Source: Phil1 sp964546125 (GTDB taxonomy: Bacteria > Bacillota > Clostridia > Christensenellales > CAG-138). Taken from it: DNA of 41,720 bases. Position numbers and translations under genes: made by a program. The stretch lies in NCBI GenBank assembly GCA_964546125.1, contig CAZJIS010000007.1, positions 1 to 41,720 of the forward strand, in the 5' to 3' direction. Under the pieces are notes generated by a model. The model had not been told where the DNA came from, searched no databases, and saw only the letters and a program-made list of their open reading frames with translations. This document shows positions 32,348 through 40,923 of this stretch, one piece after another. Positions within the stretch are counted from its first letter, which is position 1. Each line of letters begins with the position of its first letter.

Positions 32348-33740
32348 TTTGTTTAATCTCCGCATGGCGGGCGCGCACATCCTCGAGGCTGCCCGCGAAG
32401 AGGAAGAGCGATTCGGGGATATCGTCCGCCCCGCCGCCCACGACTTCTTCGAAGTCCGCAACGGTTTGTTCGAGCGGCACCGAAACGCCGGGCGTGCCGT
32501 TGAAGGCTTCCGCCGCATGCATAGGCTGCGAAAGGAAGTTTTGCAGCTTGCGCGCGCGGTAGACCGTGGCGCGGTCCTCGGCGGAAAGCTCATCCATGCC
32601 GAGAATCGCGATGATGTCCTGCAATTCGTGGTAGCGCTGCAGCGTTTCCTGCACGCGGCGCGCGACGTTGTAGTGCCGGGCGCCCACGACCGAAGGTTCG
32701 AGGATGCGCGAGGTGGAAGCGAGCGGATCGACCGCCGGGTAAATGCCGATCTCCGCTGTGGCGCGCGAGAGCACGGTGGTCGCATCGAGGTGCGAGAAGA
32801 TCGTCGCGGGCGCGGGGTCGGTCAGATCGTCCGCAGGAACGTAGACCGCCTGCACCGAGGTGATGGACCCGCGCGACGTGCTTGCGATGCGCTCCTCCAA
32901 CTCTCCCAACTCGTTGGCGAGCGTGGGCTGGTAGCCGACCGCCGAGGGCATGCGCCCGAGCAGCGCCGAAACCTCGTTGCCCGCCTGCACAAAGCGGTAA
33001 ATGTTGTCGATAAAGAGCAAAGCGTCCTCGCGCATCTCATCGCGTATGTATTCGGCCATCGCAAGGCCCGCGAGCGCCACGCGCATGCGCGAGCCGGGCG
33101 GCTCGTTCATCTGCCCGAAGGCAAGGCATGTGCGGGCGATGACGCCGCTCTCGCGCATGTCGTTGATAAGGTCCGTGCCCTCGCGGCTCCTCTCCCCCAC
33201 GCCCGCGAACACCGAATAACCGCCGCGGCTCTTTGCGATGTTGTGGATGAGCTCGAGGATCAGCACGGTTTTCCCCACACCCGCGCCGCCAAAAAGGCCG
33301 ATCTTCCCGCCCACGGGATAGGGCGCGAGCAGGTCGATGACCTTGATGCCGGTTTCAAACAGCGTGGTCGAGGGGCGCTGCACTAAAAGGGGCGGCGGCG
33401 CCTGATAAATATCGCGCAGTGGCGCCTCTATCTGGCCAAGGCCGTCGATCGGGCGGCCGAGGCAGTCGATCACGCGGCCGAATACGTTCTCGCCGACCGG
33501 CACACGGATGCCGCCGCCGGTATGCAGCATGCGCACACCGCAAAAAAGCCCCTCTGTCGGCTCGAGCGCGATGGCGCGCACGACCCCGGGCGCGTGGAGT
33601 TTAGCCACCTCTGCGTGCACGGGCATATCCCCCTCGCTCACGAGCAAAGTCTTGAGTGGGGGTTCCGCGCCTTTTTCAAAGCACACATCGAGCACGGGGC
33701 CCGCGATGCGGACGATCGTGCCCCAAATATTTTTGTTCAT
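32340..33740 (-). CDS. atpD: ATP synthase F1 subunit beta
   Basis: Catalytic subunit, 466 residues. The P-loop GGAGVGKTV is near residue 150, followed by FAGVGERSREGTDL and the conserved VYVPADDLTDPAPATIFSHL. All expected catalytic segments are present. It overlaps atpG by four bases (ATGA). Confidence 0.98.
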   Translation of the reverse strand: MNKNIWGTIVRIAGPVLDVCFEKGAEPPLKTLLVSEGDMPVHAEVAKLHAPGVVRAIALEPTEGLFCGVRMLHTGGGIRVPVGENVFGRVIDCLGRPIDGLGQIEAPLRDIYQAPPPLLVQRPSTTLFETGIKVIDLLAPYPVGGKIGLFGGAGVGKTVLILELIHNIAKSRGGYSVFAGVGERSREGTDLINDMRESGVIARTCLAFGQMNEPPGSRMRVALAGLAMAEYIRDEMREDALLFIDNIYRFVQAGNEVSALLGRMPSAVGYQPTLANELGELEERIASTSRGSITSVQAVYVPADDLTDPAPATIFSHLDATTVLSRATAEIGIYPAVDPLASTSRILEPSVVGARHYNVARRVQETLQRYHELQDIIAILGMDELSAEDRATVYRARKLQNFLSQPMHAAEAFNGTPGVSVPLEQTVADFEEVVGGGADDIPESLFLFAGSLEDVRARHAEIKQNG

Positions 33741-34648
33741 CGTTCGTTTCCCTCCGGTTCCGATGCGCCGGCTTCTTCCTCGCCCGCGGCGTTGGCCGCA
33801 CCGATGATATCCGCCAGTTCCTGCGTGATGGAGAGCTGGCGCGCCGCGTGGTATTTGAGCGTAAGCTTTTCGATCATCTCATCGGCGCTGCGCGTGGCGC
33901 TCTCCATGGCGCTCATGCGCGAGCAGTTCTCGCTCGCATAGGAATGCACGAGCGCCCCGTAGAGAAAACCGATAATCAGTTGCGGGATCAGCGCCGTGAG
34001 CACCGCGCCGGGCGAGGGATCATAGAGGATCTCCATGTCGCGCCCGCGCTCGGGAAAGCCCTCGGGCCGTTCAAAATCGCCAAGCTCCGCCGGCATGAGC
34101 CTTTGGTCGCGCGGCTTATGCACGAGGGTGTTGATAAAGTGCGTGTAGACGATGCGCACCTCGTCGATCTCGCCCGCGTCGTAAAGCTCGATCAAAATCG
34201 TAGCGAGCTTGCGCGCCTCCTCGAGCCGGGGGCGCTCGGCGAGGTGCTCAAAGCGCCGGTCGGGCACATAGCCTTCGCGTTCGAAATGGAGCGCCGTGAC
34301 GCTGCCGATCGCAAACAGCTTTGTGACCTGCCGCCCCGCCATGCTGCTCGTGGCGGCGGCGAGCGCCTCGTGGTTGTATGCGCCCGAAAGGCCCTTGTCC
34401 CCCGCCACGACGATGTAGGCGACCCGCCCGCCCTCACGACGGTTGATGTAAGGGTGCGCCACATCCCCTGTGTGCGCGCGGATATCGGCGATGACGTCGA
34501 GCGCGCGCGTAAAATAAGCCTGGTTTTTATGGATCGCCTCGAGCGCGCGGTGCATGCGCGCGGCTGAAACCAGCCGCATGGCGTTGGTGATCTGCCGCGT
34601 TTGCCGCACGCTTCGAATATGAAAACGGATGTCGCTCATGCTCGGCAT
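33737..34648 (-). CDS. atpG: ATP synthase F1 subunit gamma
   Basis: Central rotor shaft, 303 residues. It has the N-terminal helix DIRFHIRSVRQTRQITNAM, the Rossmann-like middle beginning YIVVAGDKGLSGAYNHE, and the C-terminal helix region SAMESATRSADEMI. AAGGAG lies six bases before the ATG at 34648. An acidic tail (GEEEAGASEPEG) is longer than usual. Confidence 0.97.
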   Translation of the reverse strand: MPSMSDIRFHIRSVRQTRQITNAMRLVSAARMHRALEAIHKNQAYFTRALDVIADIRAHTGDVAHPYINRREGGRVAYIVVAGDKGLSGAYNHEALAAATSSMAGRQVTKLFAIGSVTALHFEREGYVPDRRFEHLAERPRLEEARKLATILIELYDAGEIDEVRIVYTHFINTLVHKPRDQRLMPAELGDFERPEGFPERGRDMEILYDPSPGAVLTALIPQLIIGFLYGALVHSYASENCSRMSAMESATRSADEMIEKLTLKYHAARQLSITQELADIIGAANAAGEEEAGASEPEGNER

Positions 34649-34676
34649 GGCGCGCTCCTTTCCGCCTGCGCGGCCC

Positions 34677-36188
34677 TCACGCCCCGCCGACGCGTTCGTC
34701 TAAACATCTTTGAATGCATATGCGAAGGTCCGCTTCCTGCGCTTGGTTGAGCTCGCCGGTTTCGTCGATGCTTTTCAAAAGCGCGGGACAGCTCTTTGGC
34801 ACGGCGCGGATAAGCGCGGCGTTGAACGCGCGCACTTGCGCGGTGGGCACGCCGCTTAAAAAGCCGTTCATAGCCGCAAAGAGCAGCAGCACCTGTTCGC
34901 TCAGGCGCAGCGGTTCATGCTGGTTTTGCTTAAGTGTTTCGGAAAGGCGGTCCCCCGCCTCGAGCGCGCCGCGGGTCACGGCGTCCACATCCGAACCGAA
35001 CTGCGCGAACACCTGCAATTCGCGATACTGGGCGAGCGTGAGCCGCAAACTTCGCGCGACCTTGCGCATGGCCTTCTTCTGCGCCGCCGAACCCACGCGC
35101 GAGACCGAAAGGCCCACGTTCACCGCTGGGCGCATGCCCGCATAGAAAAGTTCCGGCTCGAGGTAAATTTGCCCGTCGGTAATTGAAATCACATTCGTGG
35201 GGATATAGGCGGAAATATCGCTCGCCATCGTTTCCACGATCGGCAGCGCCGTGAGCGACCCGCCGCCCAGCTCCTTTTTGAGGCGCCCCGCCCGCTCGAG
35301 CAGGCGGCTGTGCAAATAGAAAACGTCCCCGGGGTACGCTTCGCGGCCCGGCGGGCGGCGCAAGAGCAGCGACATCGTGCGGTAGGCGACCGCGTGCTTT
35401 GAAAGATCGTCGTAAACGACGAGCGCATCCCGTCCGTCATACATGAACTGCTCGGCGATCGCGCAGCCCGCGTAGGGCGCAAGGTATTGCATTGCGGCGC
35501 AGTCGCTCGCCGTCGCGGCGACGACGACCGTATAGTCCATTGCCCCCGCGGTCTCAAGCGTTTCGCAGATGCGGGCGACGGTTGATATCTTCTGCCCGAT
35601 GGCGACATATACGCACAGCACGTTTTTGCCGCGCTGGTTGAGGATGGTGTCGATGGCGATCGTGGTTTTGCCGGTCTGCCGGTCCCCAATGATCAGCTCG
35701 CGCTGGCCGCGGCCTATGGGGATAATGCTGTCGATGGCGATGAGCCCCGTCATCAGCGGCTCGCGCACGGGTTCGCGGTCGATGATGCGCGGCGCGGCGC
35801 TTTCGGCGGGGCGCAGGCGTGCCGTCTTTAGCGGTTTCCCATCAAGCGGCCTGCCGATCGGGTCGATTACGCGGCCAATCAACTCTTCCCCCACGGGGAT
35901 CTCCACCACGCGGCCCGTGCCGCGCACGCGCTCGCCCGTGCGCACTTCATCCACACCGTTGAGCAGCACCGCACCGACGCCCGCAAGCTCGAGGTCCATC
36001 GCCATGCCGTAAACGTCGTTCTCAAAGGCGATCAGCTCGCCGTAGCGCGTGCGCTTCAGCCCCTCGATGCGCACGACCCCATCCCCTGAGGAAAGCACCG
36101 TGCCGTATTCATAGACGAGCGGCTTCATCTCCAGCGATTCTAAGCGCGCCTTGAGGGTGGCGCCGATTTCGATTGCCGCAGCGTTCAT
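34677..36188 (-). CDS. atpA: ATP synthase F1 subunit alpha
   Basis: Non-catalytic nucleotide-binding subunit, 503 residues. The P-loop GDRQTGKT is near residue 170 and the arginine-finger region VGLSVSRVGSAAQ is present. The N-terminal helix IEIGATLKARLES, which normally docks on the delta subunit's N-terminal domain, is retained although delta lacks that domain here. The start codon and its ribosome site lie inside a 55-base stretch copied on both sides of the N gap. Confidence 0.97.
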   Translation of the reverse strand: MNAAAIEIGATLKARLESLEMKPLVYEYGTVLSSGDGVVRIEGLKRTRYGELIAFENDVYGMAMDLELAGVGAVLLNGVDEVRTGERVRGTGRVVEIPVGEELIGRVIDPIGRPLDGKPLKTARLRPAESAAPRIIDREPVREPLMTGLIAIDSIIPIGRGQRELIIGDRQTGKTTIAIDTILNQRGKNVLCVYVAIGQKISTVARICETLETAGAMDYTVVVAATASDCAAMQYLAPYAGCAIAEQFMYDGRDALVVYDDLSKHAVAYRTMSLLLRRPPGREAYPGDVFYLHSRLLERAGRLKKELGGGSLTALPIVETMASDISAYIPTNVISITDGQIYLEPELFYAGMRPAVNVGLSVSRVGSAAQKKAMRKVARSLRLTLAQYRELQVFAQFGSDVDAVTRGALEAGDRLSETLKQNQHEPLRLSEQVLLLFAAMNGFLSGVPTAQVRAFNAALIRAVPKSCPALLKSIDETGELNQAQEADLRICIQRCLDERVGGA

Positions 36189-36211
36189 ATCCGTTCTCCC
36201 TCCCCGCGTGC
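36157..36211. repeat. 55-base contig-end duplicate, left copy
   Basis: These 55 bases are identical to 36312-36366 and end exactly where the N run starts. They hold the atpA start codon and the atpH stop. This is the signature of two contigs that overlap but were joined with Ns. Confidence 0.95.
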
Positions 36212-36311
36212 NNNNNNNNNNNNNNNNNNNNNNNNNNNNNNNNNNNNNNNNNNNNNNNNNNNNNNNNNNNNNNNNNNNNNNNNNNNNNNNNNNNNNNNNN
36301 NNNNNNNNNNN
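36212..36311. other. Assembly gap (100 N), probably false
   Basis: Exactly 100 Ns. Because the flanks are the same 55 bases, removing the Ns and one copy gives a seamless atpH-atpA junction with the usual stop/start overlap (ATATGA). No sequence is likely to be missing. Confidence 0.92.
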
Positions 36312-36366
36312 GTGGCGCCGATTTCGATTGCCGCAGCGTTCATATCCGTTCTCCCTCCCCGCGTGC
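36312..36366. repeat. 55-base contig-end duplicate, right copy
   Basis: Second copy of 36157-36211, beginning at the first base after the Ns and running into the 3' part of atpH. The ATG at 36343 is a duplicate of the atpA start and not a separate gene. Confidence 0.95.
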
Positions 36367-36588
36367 CGGGGCGATCAACTGGCGCTTCGCGTCCTTCATG
36401 CGGGATGCGATGCTCGCATCATACGCGCGGCCGTCCACAAGCGCGAGAAAACCGCCGATCAAGCGCTCGTCCCGCACGACGTCGAAGTCGACCTCGCGGC
36501 CCGTCAAACGCGCGAAATGAGCGCGCACGGAGGCGATCTGCTCGTCGCCGAATTCCCCGGCGATGTAAAGCTTTGCCTTTTGCGCCAT
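36340..36588 (-). CDS. atpH: ATP synthase F1 subunit delta, C-terminal domain only
   Basis: The peripheral-stalk delta (OSCP) subunit, but only 82 residues against about 175-180 in most bacteria. What is present is the C-terminal domain with the family motif ERLIGGFLALVDGRAYDASI near residues 42-61. The six-helix N-terminal domain that clamps the alpha subunits is missing. It is not cut by the gap: the ATG at 36588 has AGGTGGG upstream and sits three bases from the atpF stop, and the stop overlaps the atpA start. Upstream, atpF is full length, so no separate piece encodes the missing domain. Confidence 0.85.
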   Translation of the reverse strand: MAQKAKLYIAGEFGDEQIASVRAHFARLTGREVDFDVVRDERLIGGFLALVDGRAYDASIASRMKDAKRQLIAPARGEGERI

Positions 36589-36590
36589 CG

Positions 36591-37067
36591 TCAACCCACC
36601 TGTTCAAAGAAGCCGTCGATCAGGCGCTGGTTGTCGGCCGCGCTGACCTCGCGCGCGAGGATGCGACCGGCAAGCTCCACCGCAAGCGAGGCGGTGTCCC
36701 GGCGAAGATCGCTGAGCATCTCGTCGCGCTCTTCCCCGGCCTGCACTTTTGCATTTTCAAGCGCGCGTTTTGCTTCGGCAAGCGCCTGCGCGCGGATATC
36801 CTCCGCCTCATGCGCGGCCTCTGTGAGCCGTTCCTGCGCACAGGCTTCCGCGGCGCGTTCAGCCTCGCGAAGGGAGCCTTCATACTGCGCCTTAAGGGCT
36901 TCGGCCTCCGCGCGGCCCGCATCGAGGCCGGCACGCTCGAGCGCGAATTTTTCGCTGCGCGCGGCCATAAAGGCGCTCACGGGCTTATAGAGGAACGCGC
37001 GCAGCAGCACGAACAGCACCACGGCGTTGAGGGCATACTCGATAAAATCGATTAGGTGAAATTCCAT
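36591..37067 (-). CDS. atpF: ATP synthase F0 subunit b
   Basis: Peripheral stalk subunit, 158 residues: one N-terminal membrane helix (ALNAVVLFVLLRAFLYKPV), then a long Ala/Glu/Arg coiled coil and a C-terminal delta-contact region (VELAGRILAREVS). Length and layout are normal. GAGGAGG precedes the ATG. Confidence 0.95.
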   Translation of the reverse strand: MEFHLIDFIEYALNAVVLFVLLRAFLYKPVSAFMAARSEKFALERAGLDAGRAEAEALKAQYEGSLREAERAAEACAQERLTEAAHEAEDIRAQALAEAKRALENAKVQAGEERDEMLSDLRRDTASLAVELAGRILAREVSAADNQRLIDGFFEQVG

Positions 37068-37085
37068 TGGGACCTCCTCGGGCCG

Positions 37086-37319
37086 TTATCTGCCCATGGT
37101 GAAGATCATCACCAGCGCCGTCACAAAGCCATAAATAGCCGTCGACTCCGTGAGCGCGAGGCCGAGGAGCAGCAGGGAGTTGATCTTCCCGCTCGCTTCG
37201 GGCTGGCGCGCCACCGCATCCACAGCCTTCGATGTTGCAAAGCCCATGCCCAAGCCCGCGCCCACGCCTGTGAACACCGCGAGCGCCGCCGCAATGGCAA
37301 TCATGCCGATATCCGTCAT
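37086..37319 (-). CDS. atpE: ATP synthase F0 subunit c
   Basis: Membrane rotor subunit, 77 residues, two helices joined by the loop VARQPEASG. The ion-carrying carboxylate is Glu58 in ALTESTAIYGF. Aligned without gaps to Na+-type c subunits, Glu58-Ser59-Thr60 and Tyr63 match the sodium site, but the helix-1 glutamine is Met25 (GLGMGFA). Coupling ion is therefore uncertain. GAGGAGG lies upstream of the ATG. Confidence 0.96.
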   Translation of the reverse strand: MTDIGMIAIAAALAVFTGVGAGLGMGFATSKAVDAVARQPEASGKINSLLLLGLALTESTAIYGFVTALVMIFTMGR

Positions 37320-37345
37320 ACTGAAATCCTCCTCATGCTTTGAAG

Positions 37346-38242
37346 TTATTCCGCCGCTTCACCGATGAACGTCAGCGACAGGTTGATGAAAATGAAAAAC
37401 TGGATCAGCGGGTGGAACGCATTGAAATAGAGTCCCAACACCGCGGGGATACCCACCGAAAACGCGCCGAGCGCCATGTAAACGAGCTCCATTACGACCA
37501 TGCCGCCGAGCATGTTGCCAAAAAGGCGGCACGCGAGGGAAACCGGAATCGCGATCTCCGAGAGCGCCTTGAACGGGGTGACGAGCGCGTTGGGTTCCTT
37601 ATAGGAGCGCAGGTGACCTGCGAGGCCCTTCTTGCGGATGCCCGTAGATTGAATGAGCACAAACGTGATCAAAGCGCAGGAGAGCGTCATGCTAAGATCG
37701 CTCGTCGGCGGACGGAAACTGATCAGTTCCGCGAACGCCGAGCCGATGAATAGCGCCGCGAGCGAGAAGAAATACGCCGCGAGCGCTTCGTTCGCATGCC
37801 CGCCAAACTTGCTCCTGGTGAAATCGGAAATCGCTTCCACCGCGGTTTCGAGCACGAGCTGCAAGCCGCGCGGCGTCTCCCGGAACTTCGGGATGACGAA
37901 CATGCGCATGGCGAGCGCAAAGATCACGAGCGCCGCACCCACCGCCCACGCGATGATGACCGAGGTGCTCGTCGATATGCCCAGCACATCGACGCGCGCC
38001 GGGCTGATGGCGACGTTGAAAACCTCCCGCTCCGTGCGGAAAAGCCCGAGCGTCAGCCCCGAAAAGAGCCAAAGCCCCAAAACGCCCGCCGCCATGAGAA
38101 AGCCGCGTTTCTTGCGCGCCGCCGAAAAGCCCGCGCTCCCGCGCTCCGGCAGCGCAACGCGGCGCCGCGCGAGCAGCGCGGCCGCGCCGAGGAGCAGGGA
38201 GAGCGCCATCGCAACCGATTTGCCGATGCCGGGTATTTGCAT
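37346..38242 (-). CDS. atpB: ATP synthase F0 subunit a
   Basis: Stator channel subunit, 298 residues. The essential arginine is in SLACRLFGNMLGG, and the conserved FRPPTSDLSMTL and C-terminal LSLTFIGEAAE are present. The N-terminus carries about 65 extra residues with two hydrophobic stretches before the core. It starts within the atpI stop (TAATG). Confidence 0.95.
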   Translation of the reverse strand: MQIPGIGKSVAMALSLLLGAAALLARRRVALPERGSAGFSAARKKRGFLMAAGVLGLWLFSGLTLGLFRTEREVFNVAISPARVDVLGISTSTSVIIAWAVGAALVIFALAMRMFVIPKFRETPRGLQLVLETAVEAISDFTRSKFGGHANEALAAYFFSLAALFIGSAFAELISFRPPTSDLSMTLSCALITFVLIQSTGIRKKGLAGHLRSYKEPNALVTPFKALSEIAIPVSLACRLFGNMLGGMVVMELVYMALGAFSVGIPAVLGLYFNAFHPLIQFFIFINLSLTFIGEAAE

Positions 38243-38508
38243 TACGGATCACGCCTCCCTTTTTGCGCGCGCATATTGAGGATGAACGCGCCCACAATCA
38301 AAACCGCCGTCATGCCCACGCCGCACCAGAGCAGTTCGTTCCGCGCGAAAACGATCACGGGCACGAACGCCGCCGCGAGCAGCGCGAGCTTCGCGAGCAC
38401 GATGAGCGGGATCGCCCCCGCGCGCTCCTTTTGCACCGCGCGCGTGAGCAAAGTGAGCAGATATAGTTCCCCCGCGCCGCACGCGAGGCCGATGAGAAAG
38501 CCGATCAA
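38242..38508 (-). CDS. atpI: ATP synthase accessory protein AtpI-like
   Basis: An 88-residue membrane protein with about three hydrophobic segments, first gene of the atp operon and in the position of atpI, which in other bacteria aids c-ring assembly or ion uptake. Sequence resemblance is weak, so the call rests mainly on position. The start codon is TTG at 38508, nine bases after GGAGG. Confidence 0.75.
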   Translation of the reverse strand: MIGFLIGLACGAGELYLLTLLTRAVQKERAGAIPLIVLAKLALLAAAFVPVIVFARNELLWCGVGMTAVLIVGAFILNMRAQKGRRDP

Positions 38509-38616
38509 AACCGCCTACCTCCGCATTTTCCTTGCAAAAATCAATTACGAAACGCCCGACTATCGATCATGCAGGCATGCAGTCGACCGTCCGGCGTTCC
38601 GGGCGCTTCAACGTGT

Positions 38617-38645
38617 ATAATAGTCCTCTTCGCCGTAAATGTAAA
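38617..38645 (-). promoter_or_regulatory. atp operon promoter
   Basis: -35 TTTACA (38645-38640), 17 bases, -10 TATTAT (38622-38617) on the minus strand, each one base from consensus. The region 38660-38705 upstream is very AT-rich and may act as an UP element. The roughly 100-base leader contains CATGC AG GCATG and CGACT...AGTCG inverted repeats. No other gene lies in 38509-38707. Confidence 0.7.
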
Positions 38646-38707
38646 CCCCCAAAAGACTTTTTTATACGTAGGTGTTATAACAATATATTTATTATTTACT
38701 AATATCC

Positions 38708-39637
38708 TCAGCTCGTGAATCCCGGTTGCCGCGCCTGCGCCGCGAAGGCGGAAAGGGCGATGGACAGAAACTTTTCTTCGGCGGAGGACCCGCGGCTCGT
38801 GAGCACGATGGGGCAGGCAGCCCCCGCGACAAAGCCCGCCATTTTTGCCCCGCAGGTGGTGATGAGCATTTTTCCCATGATGTTGCCGGCGTGGATATCC
38901 GGCGCAAGCAGCACGTCGCATTCCCCGGCGCAGGGACTTTTATAGCCCTTGAGCTGCGCGATCTCGCTGCTCACGGCGCAATCGTAGGAGATGGGCCCCT
39001 CGACGACGCAGCCGGGGATCTCCCCGCGAAGGTTCATCGCCTTAAGTTCATCCGCTTCCACGGTTTCCGGCATTTTGGGGTTGACCTTTTCAACGCAGGC
39101 GAGCACGCCCACCTTGGGGTTTTCGTAGCCGAGGCGGCACAAGACATCTACAGTATTCAAGATGATATCTTTTTTCTGCGCGAGCGTCGGGTAAGGGATC
39201 ATGCCGCCATCGACGACCGCAAGGAGTTTATGATAGCCGGGCGCTTCAAAAATAGCGAAATGGCTCATCGTTCCCCCGCCGCCCGCGCCGCCTTCGCGAT
39301 CGACCACGGCCCGGAGCAGAACGGCCGTATCAAGGAGGCCCTTCATCAAAAAATCCGCCTCGCCGCGGCGCACAAGGCCCACGGCATACCGCGCCGCCTC
39401 GGCGGGATCTGCGACGTCGCGCAGGTCCTCGCGCGAAGCTTCACGCCCAACGCCCGCGAGCGCCGCCTCGATTTGCGCGCGAACCCCCACAAAAATAGGT
39501 TCCGCAAGCCCCGCCGCGCGAGCGGCGAGCGCCGCCTCAACGGTGTGCGCATCCCCCGCGGCCGCGATCGCCATGCGCGCCGCGCCGTGCTTTGTTCCAT
39601 GCCGCCGTATCAATTCATCAAAGCTGCCAAAGGCCAT
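38708..39637 (-). CDS. Phosphate butyryl/acetyltransferase family protein
   Basis: A 309-residue member of the Pta/Ptb superfamily, interconverting an acyl-CoA and acyl-phosphate. It has ADFLMKGLLDTAVLLRAVVD, SHFAIFEAPGYHKLL, EGPISYDCAVS and DVLLAPDIHAGNIMGKML, typical of phosphate butyryltransferase (Ptb) rather than true Pta, which is separately encoded at 3.2 kb. A butyrate kinase is not in the window, so the acyl group is open (butyryl, branched-chain or other). ATG 39637 follows GGGAGAGG; a TTG six codons earlier is less likely. Confidence 0.88.
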   Translation of the reverse strand: MAFGSFDELIRRHGTKHGAARMAIAAAGDAHTVEAALAARAAGLAEPIFVGVRAQIEAALAGVGREASREDLRDVADPAEAARYAVGLVRRGEADFLMKGLLDTAVLLRAVVDREGGAGGGGTMSHFAIFEAPGYHKLLAVVDGGMIPYPTLAQKKDIILNTVDVLCRLGYENPKVGVLACVEKVNPKMPETVEADELKAMNLRGEIPGCVVEGPISYDCAVSSEIAQLKGYKSPCAGECDVLLAPDIHAGNIMGKMLITTCGAKMAGFVAGAACPIVLTSRGSSAEEKFLSIALSAFAAQARQPGFTS

Positions 39638-39684
39638 GGTACCATCCTCTCCCAAGCGGCCCGCGCCGCGTGCGTGTTTTCTTT

Positions 39685-39713
39685 ATTTTACCATGTGGGC
39701 GCTCCAAAACCAA
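39685..39713 (-). promoter_or_regulatory. Promoter of the Ptb-like gene
   Basis: -35 TTGGTT (39713-39708), 17 bases, -10 TAAAAT (39690-39685) on the minus strand, giving a leader of about 40 bases. Confidence 0.55.
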
Positions 39714-39729
39714 TGCCCCAGCGGCAATC

Positions 39730-39791
39730 GGGCCGGCCCCGCCCAAATTGCGGAACCGGCCCTTTCGATGCGCCCCGGGAAACGCCCGGGG
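39730..39791 (-). terminator. Two GC-rich hairpins after the collagen-like gene
   Basis: Directly after the stop of the collagen-like gene is CCCCGGG/CCCGGGG with a 5-base loop (39773-39791), then a second inverted repeat GGGCCGG/CCGGCCC (39730-39736 and 39756-39762). Neither has a T run on the minus strand; they are likely 3'-end or weak termination structures. Confidence 0.5.
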
Positions 39792-40910
39792 TCAGCTTAG
39801 GCGAATGATTGTGAGAGATGCGCCGCACGCGCTCGAGAGCAGCGTCGCCGCGCCCAAGAGAAGCGGCGCGAACATTTGCAGCGAAACGGTGGCGCCCGTG
39901 CCAAGGTTGACCTCGATCTCGTTGGAATACGAGGTGGTGTTCACCAACGGGATGACAACCGACGCGGGATTTGGCGTGCCGCCGATCATAATGCGCGCGC
40001 CAAGCAAGAGCGCAAGCGTGGTGTTGATGTGATAGGAGATTCTGTAAACCCCGGCCGTCGCCACCGTGAAAACGGTGTTCGTACCGTTGGCGCTTATGCC
40101 CGCGGTAAAGAGCTGGTTGCTGGGCAGCGGCACGGGCGTGCCTGTGACAAGCACCACAAGAGGTGAGCCCTGGGTGTTCGCGGCATACGCATGCGTCACG
40201 GTGAGGCTCGGCCCGCTTGCCCCTTCGGGGCCTTCAGGCCCATCCGCGCCCATGGCCCCCTCGGCGCCCGTCGCGCCCGAATCGCCGTTGGGGCCGGTCG
40301 CGCCGATCGCGCCGTCCGCGCCGGTTGCTCCCGTTGCGCCCACGGCGCCTGCCGCGCCGATGGGGCCGGTGATCCCTGTGGGGCCGGTCGACCCTGTGGC
40401 GCCGGTTACGCCCGTTTGCCCCGTGGGGCCGGTGGGGCCGGTGCCGCCCGTTGCGCCCACGGCGCCCGTCGGGCCTGCCGCCCCCATGACGCCCGTGGCG
40501 CCCGTCGCGCCGGTCTGCCCGGTGGGGCCGGCGGCGCCCGCAATGCCGGTTGCGCCCGTGGCGCCCGTTGCGGGGCCGGTGGGGCCTGTGGGGCCTGTGG
40601 CGCCGGTTGCGCCAGGAATGACGGGCGCGCCGAGCGCTTGCGCCATCTTCGCGTGCAGAAGCACCGTGCTCTGGGAGGTTCCCTCGAGCACGTCGCGCAC
40701 GCTGTCATTAGCTTCAAGCACCTGTTCGAGCGTGGCGTTGCCGCCTGTGAGACCCGGCAGCGTGCCGAGCAGAAACTGCAGTTTTTCCCCTTCGGCATTG
40801 AGCACATGGCTCATGCCCAATTCTTCCATTGCAATGGAGGAAAGCACCAGGCTGAGCGCCTCGCCACGCGTCAGGAGAGGGTCAATGGTTGGATAAGTTG
40901 GCTGTGACAT
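39792..40910 (-). CDS. Collagen-like surface protein (BclA type)
   Basis: A 372-residue protein with three parts. Residues 1-93 are a helical domain starting SQPTYPTIDPLLTRGEALSL, of the sort found before collagen repeats in Clostridia and Bacillus. Residues about 94-234 are Gly-X-Y repeats rich in GAT and GPT, with one break (GPAT). Residues 237-372 are a beta-rich trimerising domain like the BclA C-terminus, ending SLTIIRLS. There is no signal peptide, as for exosporium proteins loaded from the mother cell. The ATG at 40910 is nine bases after AGGAGG, which overlaps the stop of the upstream paralogue; earlier MHH codons are too close. Confidence 0.88.
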   Translation of the reverse strand: MSQPTYPTIDPLLTRGEALSLVLSSIAMEELGMSHVLNAEGEKLQFLLGTLPGLTGGNATLEQVLEANDSVRDVLEGTSQSTVLLHAKMAQALGAPVIPGATGATGPTGPTGPATGATGATGIAGAAGPTGQTGATGATGVMGAAGPTGAVGATGGTGPTGPTGQTGVTGATGSTGPTGITGPIGAAGAVGATGATGADGAIGATGPNGDSGATGAEGAMGADGPEGPEGASGPSLTVTHAYAANTQGSPLVVLVTGTPVPLPSNQLFTAGISANGTNTVFTVATAGVYRISYHINTTLALLLGARIMIGGTPNPASVVIPLVNTTSYSNEIEVNLGTGATVSLQMFAPLLLGAATLLSSACGASLTIIRLS

Positions 40911-40923
40911 ATGATGCATCCTC

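Noticed and set aside
36312..36366. A second atpA start or a genuine tandem duplication.
   Set aside because: The copy is exact and ends at the N run; contig overlap explains it better.
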